A program made the translations under genes and the position numbers. A stretch of DNA of 64,000 nucleotides, taken from Asanoa sp. WMMD1127. GTDB taxonomy: Bacteria > Actinomycetota > Actinomycetes > Mycobacteriales > Micromonosporaceae. This document shows positions 53,258 through 64,000 of the stretch, piece by piece (the stretch's first letter is position 1; the number at the start of each line of letters is the position of its first letter). A model generated the notes under the pieces. It saw only the letters and a program-made list of their open reading frames with translations. It was not told the DNA's origin and did no database searches. The stretch spans positions 6,262,001 through 6,326,000 of the forward strand of contig NZ_JARUBP010000001.1 of NCBI RefSeq assembly GCF_029626225.1, given 5' to 3'.

Positions 53258-53572
53258 CGTCGAGCTCACGCGGGCGACGCGCTGCCGACCGGACCACGCC
53301 CATGGCCGGACCGGGCGGCAGCTCGACCTCACACGGGCGACGCACTGCCAACCGGACCACACCCATGGCCAGACCGGGCGGCAGCTCGACCTCACACAGG
53401 CGACGCACTGCCAACCGGACCACACCCATGGCCAGACCGGGCGGCAGCTCGACCTCACACGGGCGACGCACTGCCAACCGGACCACACCCATGGCCGGAC
53501 CGGGCGGCAGCTCGACCTCACACAGGCGACACACTGCCAACCGGGCCACGCCCGTGGCCGGGCCGGTCGGCT
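53258..53572. repeat. 63-bp minisatellite, five copies
   Basis: Units start at 53258 (diverged), 53321, 53384, 53447 and 53510, with a partial sixth from 53573 reaching the gcvP stop. The repeated landmark is GCTCGACCTCACAC(A/G)GGCGAC. The unit is 21 codons long, so open frames on both strands encode 21-residue repeats, but they lack any start or domain. The tract lies between convergent DUF5999 and gcvP. Confidence 0.94.
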
Positions 53573-53582
53573 GCTCGACCGG

Positions 53583-56438
<2,856 letters not shown>

Positions 56439-56529
56439 CGGCGGAACTCCTGGAGGGCGAGGAATCGAGGTCGACGAGCAACCTCCCCCTCTGTCGTACC
56501 CGCGAAGGGCCCTCCAGAGTCGCCATGTC

Positions 56530-56616
56530 CGCGTGGTCCTTTTGCCTGAGAGGTTCCGGGGAGGATTTGCCCCTTCGGCGCCGCCCGGCCGCAGGCCCGG
56601 CGAGCTCTCCCACGCG
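56530..56616 (-). promoter_or_regulatory. Glycine riboswitch aptamer
   Basis: On the gcvP strand the leader contains GGGAGAGCTCGCCGG, then GGCGCCGAAGGGGCAA and CTCTCAGGCAAAAGGACC, the conserved P1/P3 and junction elements of the glycine aptamer. One clear aptamer is seen; the 90 bp between it and gcvP may hold the expression platform (GGAGGGCCCTTCGCGGG region) or a reduced second aptamer. Confidence 0.9.
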
Positions 56617-56686
56617 AATGTGTTCGGCTCAGTCAAACGGTAGCAGTGTTGATGTTCCCGAGGGGCATTCGCCTACGCTGACGCGC

Positions 56687-57685
56687 GTGACCTACCTCGC
56701 CGCCGATGACCGTTACGACTCGATGACCTACCGCCGGGCCGGCCGCAGCGGGGTCCGGCTCCCCGCCGTCTCCCTGGGCCTCTGGCACAACTTCGGCCAC
56801 GGCCGCCCCTTCGACACCCAGGCCGACATCTGCCGCCGGGCGTTCGACCTGGGCGTCACGCACTTCGACCTGGCCAACAACTACGGGCCCCCGCCCGGCT
56901 CGGCCGAGGAGAACTTCGGCCGGATCATGGCGCGCGACCTGAAGCCGTACCGCGACGAAATGATCATTTCCACCAAGGCCGGCTATCTGATGTGGCCGGG
57001 GCCCTATGGCGAGTGGGGTTCCCGCAAATATCTGATCTCGTCGCTGGACCAGTCGCTCAAGCGGATGGGTCTCGACTACGTCGACGTGTTCTACCACCAC
57101 CGGCCCGACCCGGACACGCCGCTGGAAGAGTCGATGGGCGCGCTCGACCACGCGGTCCGCTCGGGGCGTGCGCTCTACGTCGCGATCTCCAACTACAGCT
57201 CGGCGCAGACCGCCGAGGCGGTCCGGATCCTGCGCGACCTGGGTACGCCGCTGCTGCTGCACCAACCCTCCTACTCGATGCTGAACCGGTGGATCGAGCG
57301 GGACAACCTGCTCGACACGCTGGAGGAGGCGGGGGCGGGGTGCATCGCCTACAGCCCGTTGCAGCAGGGCCTGCTGACCGACCGCTACCTCGACGGCGTG
57401 CCGGCCGACTCGCGGGTGGCCACCGGCGGGTTCCTCAAGGAGAGCGCCCTCGACGAGCAGACGATGCGGGTCGTCCGCGAGCTCAACGAGATCGCCCGGG
57501 AGCGCGGCCAGACGCTGGCCCAGCTGGCGTTGGCCTGGGCGCTGCGCGACGAGCGGATGACCAGCCTGATCATCGGCGCCAGCAGCGTCGCCCAGCTCGA
57601 GGACAACGTCGGCGCGCTGGCCGACCTGAAGTTGTCGCCGCAGGAGCTCGACGCGATCGACGGGGCGCTGACCGACCCGGCCTGA
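56687..57685 (+). CDS. Aldo/keto reductase (YghZ/GAP reductase-like)
   Basis: This 332-residue aldo/keto reductase has the catalytic tetrad visible as D and Y in THFDLANNYGPPPGSAEENFG, K in ISTKAGYLMWPGPYGEWGS and H in FYHHRPDPDTPLEES. The LMWPGPYGEWGSRKYL segment marks the AKR14/YghZ subgroup, which reduces L-glyceraldehyde 3-phosphate and methylglyoxal using NADPH. GTG 56687 starts MTYLAADDRYDSMTYRRAGRSG. It is divergent from the gcvP riboswitch leader. Confidence 0.9.
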   Translation: MTYLAADDRYDSMTYRRAGRSGVRLPAVSLGLWHNFGHGRPFDTQADICRRAFDLGVTHFDLANNYGPPPGSAEENFGRIMARDLKPYRDEMIISTKAGYLMWPGPYGEWGSRKYLISSLDQSLKRMGLDYVDVFYHHRPDPDTPLEESMGALDHAVRSGRALYVAISNYSSAQTAEAVRILRDLGTPLLLHQPSYSMLNRWIERDNLLDTLEEAGAGCIAYSPLQQGLLTDRYLDGVPADSRVATGGFLKESALDEQTMRVVRELNEIARERGQTLAQLALAWALRDERMTSLIIGASSVAQLEDNVGALADLKLSPQELDAIDGALTDPA

Positions 57686-57716
57686 CCGGGTGGCGTCCGT
57701 GATCCACAATCAGGGC

Positions 57717-58391
57717 GTGAAGCCCCGCCGCCGTCGCTGGTTACGGGCGCTGCTGATCACCGCCGTCGTGCTGGTGGTCGCGGCGCCCGCCGCCGTGGTC
57801 GGCACGGGCCTGTGGCTGCGCCACACCGCCCGGGGCCACGTCTACGCGCTGGACGAGGTGCCGGCCGCGCCGGTCGTGCTGGTGCTGGGCGCCCAGGTCT
57901 ACCCCGACGGCACCCCGTCGCCGTTCCTGGCGGCCCGGCTCGATTTGGCCCGGCAGCTCTACGACGCCGGCACCGTGCGGGCGGTGCTGGTCTCCGGCGA
58001 CCACCGGCAGTGGCACTACGACGAGCCGGGGGCGATGAGCCGGTGGCTGGTCGAACGGGGCGTGCCCGAGCGCAAGGTCGTGCAGGACCACGCCGGCTTC
58101 GACACCTACGACTCCTGCGTACGGGCGAAGAAGATCTTCGGCGTCGACCGGCTCGTCGTGGTGACGCAGGAGTTCCACATCGACCGGGCCGTGGCGCTGT
58201 GCCGGGACGCCGGCATCGACGCGGTCGGGGTCGGCGACGAGACGGTGAAGCGGTTCGGGCGGGCCTGGAACTACGGGGCGTTCCGCGAGCAGCTGGCCGG
58301 GGTCAAGGCGGCGTGGGACGTGGTGACCGGGCGCGACCCGGTCTTCCTCGGCCCGCGCGAGACCGGCGTGCAGGACGCTCTCGCCAACTGA
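57717..58391 (+). CDS. SanA/YdcF-like DUF218 protein
   Basis: This protein of about 224 residues has a short basic N-terminus (VKPRRRRWLRALLITAVVLVVAAPAAVVGTGLWLR), one membrane anchor, and an extracytoplasmic DUF218 domain (VVLVLGAQVYPDGTPSPFLAARLDLARQLY, VSGDHRQWHYDEPGAM, DHAGFDTYDSC, VVTQEFHIDRAVALC). SanA in E. coli affects envelope barrier function and vancomycin sensitivity at high temperature. GTG 57717 is preferred, but GTGs at 57690 and 57699 are in frame. It follows the aldo/keto reductase closely. Confidence 0.83.
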   Translation: MKPRRRRWLRALLITAVVLVVAAPAAVVGTGLWLRHTARGHVYALDEVPAAPVVLVLGAQVYPDGTPSPFLAARLDLARQLYDAGTVRAVLVSGDHRQWHYDEPGAMSRWLVERGVPERKVVQDHAGFDTYDSCVRAKKIFGVDRLVVVTQEFHIDRAVALCRDAGIDAVGVGDETVKRFGRAWNYGAFREQLAGVKAAWDVVTGRDPVFLGPRETGVQDALAN

Positions 58392-58415
58392 TCGCGACCC
58401 TGGCACGATGCCCGG

Positions 58416-59459
58416 GTGCGTGCTCGTACCGTGGCGGTTGTCGCCCTCGTCGCGTTGTTGGCCGGCTGTGGCGGCGACGAGCCGGCGCCGGCCGGCACCG
58501 CGCCCGTCCCGACGACCGCGGCCGCGACGCCCGCCGAAGGCACCGACGCCCTGGGCCGCGGCCCCGCCAAGCCAAGCCCGACGCCGACGCGGGCCGGCTG
58601 CACCGGACAGTTCCCGGCCGACAACGTCTGGCGGGCCGACGTGTCGAAGCTGCCCGTGCACCCGCGCTCGGCCGCCATGGTCGCCAGCATCGGCGGCGGC
58701 GCGGCCATGCACCCCGACTTCGGCTCGGGCACCTGGGAGGGCGCGCCGATCGGCATCCCGGTGACGACCGTCCCGGCCGGGCAGAAGAAGGTCACCGTCA
58801 CCTTCGAGTACGCGGCCGAGAGCGACCGCGGCCCGTACCCGATCCCGGCCAACGCGAAGATCGAGGGCGGCCCGCAGGCGGACGGCGACCGGCACGTGAT
58901 CGTCTACGACAAGGCGGCGTGCAAGGTCTACGAGCTGTTCGCGGCCTACCCGCAGGGCGGCGGCTGGCGGGCCGGCTCGGGCGCGGTGTTCGACCTGCGG
59001 TCCAACAAGCTGCGCCCGGCCGGCTGGACGTCCGCCGACGCGTCCGGGCTGTCGATCTTCGCCGGGCTGGTCCGCTACGACGAGGTGGCCGCCGGGCGGA
59101 TCGGGCACGCGATCCGGATCACGGTGCCGAAGACCCGCACCGGCTACACGTGGCCCGCCACGCACTCCGCGTCGTCCGCGACCGACACCGCCCTCCCCCA
59201 GCTCGGCCAGCGGCTGCGGCTCAAGGCGTCGGTGAAGACGTCGGCGATGCCGAAGCAGGCGCGGATCGTGGCGGAGGCGATGCAGCGGTACGGCGTCATC
59301 GTGGCCGACCACGGCTCGCCCTGGTTCATCTCCGGCGCGCCCGACGACCGCTGGGACAACGACGCCCTGCGCGCCCTGAAGACGTTGACCGGCAACGACT
59401 TCGAGGTGGTCGACGCCGGCGGTCTGGTGACCGGCAGGACGTCGGGCGCGGTGCGCTAG
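58416..59459 (+). CDS. Secreted lipoprotein of unknown function
   Basis: This 347-residue lipoprotein precursor has signal peptide MRARTVAVVALVALLAGC with the lipobox LAGC (lipidated C18), a threonine/proline-rich linker to about residue 60, then a globular domain with NVWRADVSKLPVHPRSAAMVASIGGG and GYTWPATHSASS near the end. I do not recognise the family. No catalytic motif is evident. GTG 58416 follows the SanA-like gene by 24 bp, and both products act outside the membrane. Its stop overlaps the convergent DHFR-like gene by 3 bp. Confidence 0.75.
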   Translation: MRARTVAVVALVALLAGCGGDEPAPAGTAPVPTTAAATPAEGTDALGRGPAKPSPTPTRAGCTGQFPADNVWRADVSKLPVHPRSAAMVASIGGGAAMHPDFGSGTWEGAPIGIPVTTVPAGQKKVTVTFEYAAESDRGPYPIPANAKIEGGPQADGDRHVIVYDKAACKVYELFAAYPQGGGWRAGSGAVFDLRSNKLRPAGWTSADASGLSIFAGLVRYDEVAAGRIGHAIRITVPKTRTGYTWPATHSASSATDTALPQLGQRLRLKASVKTSAMPKQARIVAEAMQRYGVIVADHGSPWFISGAPDDRWDNDALRALKTLTGNDFEVVDAGGLVTGRTSGAVR

Positions 59460-60070
59460 ACCGCCGAGGCGCCCTGGTAGTCGGCGACCGGCGCGTCGCC
59501 CGTGGGCTCGTACTCGAGGAGCAGCATGCCGGCCGGGGTCGCCTCGTGGCTGACCAGGCGCAGGCCGACCGCGCGGCCCGGGTGCTCGAGCAGCCGCCGG
59601 CCGGCGCCGACCACCGTCGGGGCGACGACGAGCCGGACGGCGTCGACGAGGCCCGCGGAGAGCAGCGCGTTGCCGAGCCGGGCACTGCCGTGGATCTGCA
59701 GCTCCCGCCCCGGCCGGGCGCGCCGCGCGGCGACGTCGTCGAAGCGCAGCAGCGTCGCGGGCTGCCACGGCGCCTCCGTGAGCGTCGCGGTGACCACGTG
59801 CTTCGGCAGGGCGTTCATCCGTTCCGTGAACGGGTCGTCGGGGTCGGTGATGTGCGGCCAGGCGGCGGCGAACTCCTCGTAGGTGCGGCGGCCGAGCAGC
59901 AGGCCGTCGGCCAGCGACAGCCAGTGCGACGCGGCCTCGATGAACCGGCCGTCGGCGTGCGGGGTCAACCAGCCGCCGCGGGTGAAGCCCTCGCTGCGGT
60001 CCTCGTCGGCCGAGCCGGGGCCCTGGCTGACGCCGTCCAGCGAGACGAACTCGGTGATCGTGACCCTCAT
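59456..60070 (-). CDS. Dihydrofolate reductase-family protein (RibD C-terminal-like)
   Basis: This 204-residue protein begins MRVTITEFVSLDGVSQGPG with LLLGRRTYEEFAAAWP in the middle and LQIHGSARLGNALLSAGLVDAVRLVVAPTVVGAGRRLL at the C-terminal side, the typical RibD_C/DHFR-like fold common in actinobacteria. The reductase substrate is unknown. ATG 60070 overlaps the SRPBCC gene stop (ATGA). It is third in the ArsR-SRPBCC-DHFR operon. Confidence 0.85.
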   Translation of the reverse strand: MRVTITEFVSLDGVSQGPGSADEDRSEGFTRGGWLTPHADGRFIEAASHWLSLADGLLLGRRTYEEFAAAWPHITDPDDPFTERMNALPKHVVTATLTEAPWQPATLLRFDDVAARRARPGRELQIHGSARLGNALLSAGLVDAVRLVVAPTVVGAGRRLLEHPGRAVGLRLVSHEATPAGMLLLEYEPTGDAPVADYQGASAV

Positions 60071-60534
60071 GCCGCCTCCACCTCGCCGGCGAGCTGCGCG
60101 GTGACCGTGCCCCAGCCGTCTGCGAAGCCGAGCTTCTCGTGCCGGGCCCGGGCGGTCGGGTCGCCGTGCCGCACCAGGATCCGGTAGTCGGTGCCGTCGG
60201 GGTGGTCGTGCAGGGTGATCTCGGCGGTCATGGCGATGCCGCCGGCGTCGGCGGGGCGCCAGGTGCTGTCGATGGCCGTGGTGAAGACGATCCGGGTCTG
60301 CTCGTCGGCGGCGAGGAACGCCGCGTCCAGGTGCGGGACGAACAGCTCGCCGTCCTCGCTGAGCCGGGTGACGAACGCGCCGCCCGGGCGCACCTCGAGG
60401 CGCTCGACGCGGCAGCGGGCCGGCGCGGGCACCCACCAGCGGGCCAGCCGGGCGGGGTCGGTCCAGGCGCGCCAGACGGCGGCGCGGGGGGCCCTGATCA
60501 CCCGGTCGAGGGCGAGGTCGAGGTCGGGGTTCAT
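60067..60534 (-). CDS. SRPBCC-domain protein (AHSA1-like)
   Basis: This 155-residue START-like fold protein begins LDLALDRVIRAPRAAVWRAWTDPARLARWWVPAPARCRVERLEVRPGGAF, the AHSA1 pattern. It is translationally coupled on both sides by 4-bp overlaps to ArsR and DHFR-like genes. This ArsR/SRPBCC combination is widespread; the ligand is not known. Confidence 0.88.
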   Translation of the reverse strand: MNPDLDLALDRVIRAPRAAVWRAWTDPARLARWWVPAPARCRVERLEVRPGGAFVTRLSEDGELFVPHLDAAFLAADEQTRIVFTTAIDSTWRPADAGGIAMTAEITLHDHPDGTDYRILVRHGDPTARARHEKLGFADGWGTVTAQLAGEVEAA

Positions 60535-60863
60535 GGTTGGTCCTCCTCGGTGAGCAGACGCTCCAGCCGGTCGGTGCGGTCCTCCCAGAGGCGCCGCTGC
60601 TCGGCGAGCCAGTCGTCGACGAGCGCGAGCCGCTCCCGGTTGAGCACGCAGGTGCGTACCCGCCCGGATTTGACGGTGCTGATCAGGCCGCTGGACTCGA
60701 GCGTGTGCACGTGCTTCATGAACGACGGCAGCGTCATCGGGAACTCGCGGGCCAGGTCGCCCACGCTGGTCGGGCCGCGACCGAGGCGCCGGACGACGCC
60801 CCGTCGGGTCGGGTCGGCCAGGGCGACGAACACGCCGTCGAGATCGGCCGAATACTGTGCCAT
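60531..60863 (-). CDS. ArsR-family transcriptional regulator
   Basis: This 110-residue winged-helix repressor begins LDGVFVALADPTRRGVVRRLGRGPTSVGDLAREFPMTLPSFMKHVHTLESSGLI and continues TCVLNRERLALVDDWLAEQRRLWEDRTDRLERLL. No cysteine metal site is present. It heads the three-gene operon, and the region just upstream carries TTAGC/GCTAA repeats that are likely its operator. Confidence 0.9.
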   Translation of the reverse strand: MAQYSADLDGVFVALADPTRRGVVRRLGRGPTSVGDLAREFPMTLPSFMKHVHTLESSGLISTVKSGRVRTCVLNRERLALVDDWLAEQRRLWEDRTDRLERLLTEEDQP

Positions 60864-60867
60864 GAGG

Positions 60868-60908
60868 CTAAGTATTGCGGCCGATGATAGTTAGCGCAAG
60901 GGCTAAGT
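60868..60908. promoter_or_regulatory. ArsR operator region
   Basis: TTAGC-N6-GCTAA (60891-60906) is an inverted repeat, and GCTAAGT occurs directly repeated at 60868 and 60902. It lies immediately upstream of the ArsR start, the usual position for autoregulation. Confidence 0.55.
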
Positions 60909-60916
60909 GTTTCCGG

Positions 60917-61507
60917 TCAGCCAGCCCGGCGGCGGGCGCGGCGGGCGGCGAGCTCGTCGCCGGCGGGGGCCTCGTCGGCCGGCTCCTCGGCGGCCGGCTC
61001 GGCCGGCTCCGCGGGCAGGTGCGACAGCGAGCCCTGGATCTCCTTGAAGGCGCCGCCGATCGCGATGCCGAACACGCCCTGGCCGCCCTGGAGCAGGTCG
61101 ACGACCTCCTCCGGTGACCGGCACTCGTAAACCGTGGTGCCGTCGGAGATCAGCGTGATCCCGGCCAGGTCGTCGACGCCGCGGGAGCGCAGCGTCTCGA
61201 TGGCCTTGCGGATGTTCTGCAGCGAGACGCCGGCGTCGAGGAGGCGCTTGACCACCTTGAGCACGACCAGGTCGCGGAACGAGTAGAGGCGCTGCGTGCC
61301 GGAGCCGGACGCGTCGCGCACGCTGGGCACCACCAGCGCCGTGCGGGCCCAGTAGTCGAGCTGGCGGTAGCTGATGCCGACCGCGTGGCAGGCGGTGACG
61401 CCGCGATATCCGACGGTGTCGTCGTCGGTGGGCGCCGGCGCCGCGGCGTCGGTCGGGCCCGCGGGGTCGGGTCTGCCCGCAGGATCAGGATCACGTGGGT
61501 CGGGCAT
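60917..61507 (-). CDS. MerR-family regulator (Rv1830-like)
   Basis: This 196-residue protein has a proline/aspartate-rich N-terminal 40 residues, a MerR helix-turn-helix and wing (VTACHAVGISYRQLDYWARTALVVPSVRDASGSGTQRLYSFRDLVVLKVVKRLLDAGVSLQNIRKAIETL), then a conserved VYECRSPEEVVDLLQGGQGVFGIAIG segment and an acidic tail. In M. tuberculosis the equivalent Rv1830 follows the bifunctional nuclease gene, the order found here. ATG 61507 has GGGAGG upstream. The target genes are not known from sequence. Confidence 0.88.
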   Translation of the reverse strand: MPDPRDPDPAGRPDPAGPTDAAAPAPTDDDTVGYRGVTACHAVGISYRQLDYWARTALVVPSVRDASGSGTQRLYSFRDLVVLKVVKRLLDAGVSLQNIRKAIETLRSRGVDDLAGITLISDGTTVYECRSPEEVVDLLQGGQGVFGIAIGGAFKEIQGSLSHLPAEPAEPAAEEPADEAPAGDELAARRARRRAG

Positions 61508-61711
61508 GTGGCTACCTCCCCGCCAGCGGGGTGCCGCGCCGTGCCGGGACGCGCACCCGTCAACAGCGCCAACCCTATAGCTCACATCGAGGCTCCGGGC
61601 GCAGGCTTTGCCCCGACACGCCGCGAACGCAGGACGGTTCCCCGCTTACGGGTTGGTCTCTTGCCACGGCCCTTGCCGCAACGGACATCCCGGCGGCCCC
61701 GCGACGCGGGG

Positions 61712-62179
61712 TCAGCCCGCGAAGTCCTCCGGCCGGACCTGCTCCAGGAACTCCCGGAACTTCTCGACCTCGTCCTCCTGCTCGTCAGGAATGACGATGC
61801 CGGCCTCGGAGAGCACCTGCTCGGCGCAGCGGATCGGGGCGCCGACGCGCAACGCCAGCGCGATCGAGTCGCTCGGGCGGGCGGAGACCCGCAGGTTGTT
61901 GTCGCCGATCAACAGGTCCGCGTAGAAGACGTTTTCCTTGAGCTCGACGATCTCCACGGCGTTGAGCGGCTGCTTCAGGGCGGCCAGCACGTCGCGGAGC
62001 AGATCATGGGTCAGCGGCCGGGCCGGCTTCACGCCCTGCTGCTCGTAGGCGATCGCCGTCGCCTCCACCGCGCCGATCCAGATCGGCAGGTAGCGGTCGC
62101 CCTCGACCTCTCGGAGCAGCACAATCGGCTGGTTGCTGGGCAACTCGACCCGAACCCCGACCACGCTCAGCTCACGCAC
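61712..62179 (-). CDS. Bifunctional nuclease family protein (DUF151)
   Basis: This 155-residue protein begins MRELSVVGVRVELPSNQPIVLLREVEGDRYLPIWIGAVEATAIAYEQQGVKPARPLTHDLL, continues FYADLLIGDNNLRVSARPSDSIALALR and ends with an acidic tail. The family takes its name from plant proteins with RNase and DNase activity; the bacterial role is unclear. GTG 62179. It sits between the two MerR genes, as in Mycobacterium and Corynebacterium. Confidence 0.92.
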   Translation of the reverse strand: MRELSVVGVRVELPSNQPIVLLREVEGDRYLPIWIGAVEATAIAYEQQGVKPARPLTHDLLRDVLAALKQPLNAVEIVELKENVFYADLLIGDNNLRVSARPSDSIALALRVGAPIRCAEQVLSEAGIVIPDEQEDEVEKFREFLEQVRPEDFAG

Positions 62180-62354
62180 TGCGCCTCCGTGTCGTTGTCG
62201 TCGTTCCCAGTGCCGTCGCCGGCCCCTTCCTTTGCACGGTACACGCGCGGGCGGAGTGCGTCCCGCACGCGCGGTCGGTGCCGAGGGGGAACCAGGTTCG
62301 AGCCTACGTGATCTGGGTGACCGGGCCGCAACCCGGCGGGGCCGCCGTGCGGGC

Positions 62355-63089
62355 TCAGCGGCCCAGGGTGTCCCGCAGGCCCGCCCGCACCAGCGCCGCG
62401 CGCAGCTGCTGGGCCAGCCCCGTCAGCTCCTGCGCGGCCGCCGCGGCGCGCGCCCGGGCCGCCGGGTCCTTCTGCCGGGCCAGCGGGCCGACCAGCTGCG
62501 CGAAGAGGCCGACGTCACGGTCGGCGGCCGCCTTGTAGCCGCGCAGGTGCCGCACCTCGATCCCGTACGAGGCGAGGCCCGCGACCGCCGCGGCGATGAC
62601 GAGGGCGTCGGCGTCGTACCAGCCGGGCGTGCGCTGGGTCACCATGCCCAGCTCCTCGAGCTCGGCGAGCGCGCCCGGGTCGATGGCGGTGCGCTCGACC
62701 AGCTCCGCCCGGCGCACGAGCGCGTCGGTGGGCGCCGCGGCCGGCTCGCCGCTGTCGGGCACCGCAACCAGCACCGGACGGCGCGGGGCGACGTCGTCGC
62801 CGGTGTCCCGCGCCTCCAGCTCCGCCCGGATCACCCGCAGGGGCAGGTAGCGGTCCCGTTGCGCGGACAGCACGAAGCGCAGCCGGTCCAGGTCGCGCCA
62901 GCTGTACTTGCGGTAGCCGGCCGGCGTGCGCTCCGGCTCGACCAGCCCCTCCGCCTCGAGGAAACGCAGCTTGGAGATGGTGGTGTCGGGAAACTCCGGG
63001 CGCAGCTCCGCCAGGACCTCACCGATGCTCATGCGCGGCACCTCGCGCGGGTCGGCGCCGGCCGCCGCGCCCGGGGCACGTTCGGTCAC
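62355..63089 (-). CDS. ftsR: MerR-family regulator FtsR
   Basis: This 244-residue protein has an N-terminal MerR domain (MSIGEVLAELRPEFPDTTISKLRFLEAEGLVEPERTPAGYRKYSWRDLDRLRFVLSAQRDRYLPLRVI). A C-terminal domain contains PGWYDADALVIAAAVAGLASYGIEVRHLRGYKAAADRDVGLF. It is the neighbour of garA, as is FtsR (Cg1631/Rv1828), which activates ftsZ expression in Corynebacterium glutamicum. GTG 63089. The assignment rests on the sequence pattern and synteny. Confidence 0.88.
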   Translation of the reverse strand: MTERAPGAAAGADPREVPRMSIGEVLAELRPEFPDTTISKLRFLEAEGLVEPERTPAGYRKYSWRDLDRLRFVLSAQRDRYLPLRVIRAELEARDTGDDVAPRRPVLVAVPDSGEPAAAPTDALVRRAELVERTAIDPGALAELEELGMVTQRTPGWYDADALVIAAAVAGLASYGIEVRHLRGYKAAADRDVGLFAQLVGPLARQKDPAARARAAAAAQELTGLAQQLRAALVRAGLRDTLGR

Positions 63090-63104
63090 GCGTCGCCTCC
63101 CGAG

Positions 63105-63557
63105 TCAGCCGCGCGCGGACTCCTCATCCGGGCGGGGGCCCGCGATGAACACCAGGCGGAACTTGCCGATCTGGACCTCGTCGCCGTTGCTCAGCGTCGC
63201 CGCCTCGACCCGCTCGCGGTTGACGTAGGTGCCGTTGAGGCTGCCCACGTCGCGCACCGTGAAGGTGCCGCCGTCGCGGTGGAACTCCGCGTGGCGCCGG
63301 GAGACCGTCACGTCGTCGAGGAAGATGTCACTGTCGGGGTGCCGGCCGCTCGTGGTCACGTCGTGGTCCAACAGGAACCGCGCGCCCGCGTTGGGCCCCC
63401 GCCGGACGACCAGCAAGGCCATCCCGGGCGGCAGCGAACCCGACATGCGGCCGGGCACGACGTCGGCGTCGGGGCCCTCCAGCACTTCGTCGAGCGAGCC
63501 CAGGTTGAGCGTCGACGTGACGTCGAGTGGGGGAAACTCGTCGTCGGGGCGCGTCAT
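63105..63557 (-). CDS. garA: FHA-domain regulator GarA/OdhI
   Basis: This 150-residue protein has an N-terminal tail with DVTSTLNLGSLDEV, resembling the threonine pair phosphorylated by PknB/PknG. A FHA domain follows at about residues 50-145 (GRHPDSDIFLDDVTVSRRHAEFH...GSLNGTYVNRERV). Unphosphorylated GarA/OdhI inhibits 2-oxoglutarate dehydrogenase and glutamate dehydrogenase, controlling carbon-nitrogen balance. ATG 63557. It is 15 bp from ftsR and downstream of gcvH. Confidence 0.9.
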   Translation of the reverse strand: MTRPDDEFPPLDVTSTLNLGSLDEVLEGPDADVVPGRMSGSLPPGMALLVVRRGPNAGARFLLDHDVTTSGRHPDSDIFLDDVTVSRRHAEFHRDGGTFTVRDVGSLNGTYVNRERVEAATLSNGDEVQIGKFRLVFIAGPRPDEESARG

Positions 63558-63729
63558 CGGTCCACCTCACGGATCTTTCGGCAGCGGCGCCGGACACCCC
63601 GGCCCCTAGTGGGCAGCAGCTTTGGAACAAGTCAAAAACAACCTCGCGAGCCTAGCCAGCCCTGAAATCCAGGGTCAACCAGACGCGCGGGCACATCTTG
63701 GGCCGCGCTCGGGCTGGTCAGCCCCGCGG

Positions 63730-64000
63730 TCAGCTCTCCGTCAGCTCGCGGTAGGCGTCGGCGGTCAGCAGGCCGTCGAGCGCCGCCGGGTCGCCGGGTT
63801 CGATCTCCACCAGCCAGCCCTCGCCGTACGGGTCCGAGTTGATCGTCTCGGGCTCGTCGACGAGCTTGTCGTTGCGCGCCACGACCGTACCGGTGATCGG
63901 TGCGTAGATCTCCGAAACGCTCTTGGTCGACTCGACCTCGCCGAACGAGTCGCCGGCGTTGACCTGCGCGCCCTGCTCGGGCAGCTGGACGTAGACGATG
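63730..64000 (-). CDS. gcvH: Glycine cleavage system H protein, 3' part
   Basis: The last 90 codons of GcvH run to the TGA at 63730; the start lies beyond the right edge. The frame reads IVYVQLPEQGAQVNAGDSFG, then EVESTKSVSEIYAPITG with the lipoylated lysine in STKSVSE, and ends TADAYRELTES. GcvH carries the aminomethyl group between the P and T proteins. It is the first of the conserved gcvH-garA-ftsR group; gcvP is 7 kb away on the same strand. Confidence 0.93.
   Translation of the reverse strand, partial: IVYVQLPEQGAQVNAGDSFGEVESTKSVSEIYAPITGTVVARNDKLVDEPETINSDPYGEGWLVEIEPGDPAALDGLLTADAYRELTES

Noticed and set aside
53079-53549. Reverse frame with 21-residue repeats (CEVELPPG...AMGVV)
   Set aside because: It results from the 63-bp minisatellite; both strands are open because the unit is a multiple of three.

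Overview
The window is high-GC actinobacterial DNA and looks like a Micromonosporaceae chromosome. The grounds are family-level: GTG and TTG starts are frequent, genes overlap by 4 bp, RbpA is present, and the lnt-ppm1 pair and the gcvH-garA-ftsR-bifunctional nuclease-merR block keep the gene order seen in mycobacteria and corynebacteria. Most of the window is ordinary chromosome: transporters, small regulators, catabolic enzymes and a cell-envelope/division core.

Layout. 0-4.3 kb: start of thymidine kinase, UMF1 transporter, GDPD, a membrane-anchored Hsp70-like ATPase and a DHFR-like reductase. 4.5-8.6 kb: one compact reverse operon with an ECF sigma factor, an anti-sigma factor fused to a permease-like domain, and an ABC-2 exporter. 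8.7-15.8 kb: Hsp20 with a MerR partner, MFS plus ArsR, a winged-helix protein, a tyrosine recombinase, and AraC facing a DUF2000 protein. 15.2-21.1 kb: flavin oxidoreductase, MFS/XRE pair, nucleotidyltransferase, HAD and APH-like kinase. 21.2-24.5 kb: a second nucleotidyltransferase, a rifampicin monooxygenase preceded by a rifamycin-associated-element-like palindrome, a VOC protein and AraC. 24.5-32.4 kb: dehydratase, hydrolase, ECF42-type sigma factor, DUF2087, TetR with a DrrAB-like exporter, methyltransferase and a coiled-coil protein.

32.6-36.2 kb: rbpA behind a SigR-type promoter, fxsA, ppm1 and lnt. 37.3-45.5 kb: a lysine degradation locus of the 2,3-/5,6-aminomutase type (kamA facing kdd, amidohydrolase, kamD, kamE, kal, mutL-type reactivase). 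No kce is visible. 46.4-50.7 kb: a visibly less GC-rich island with a NUDIX-winged-helix regulator, a four-helix membrane protein, a larger membrane protein and a nucleosidase. The last two share a motif of about 24 residues, C-terminal in one and N-terminal in the other. The regulator gene and the operon are preceded by operators with the same core, TGTCA-N3-TGACA. This is the best candidate for an undescribed, probably defensive, system. 50.7-64 kb: pabB, DUF5999, gcvP under a glycine riboswitch, aldo/keto reductase, SanA-like protein, lipoprotein, an ArsR-SRPBCC-DHFR operon, then merR, bifunctional nuclease, ftsR, garA and the 3' part of gcvH.

Five intergenic tandem-repeat tracts with unit lengths of 14, 11-12, 52, 24 and 63 bp punctuate the window. 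Four of them lie between convergent genes.
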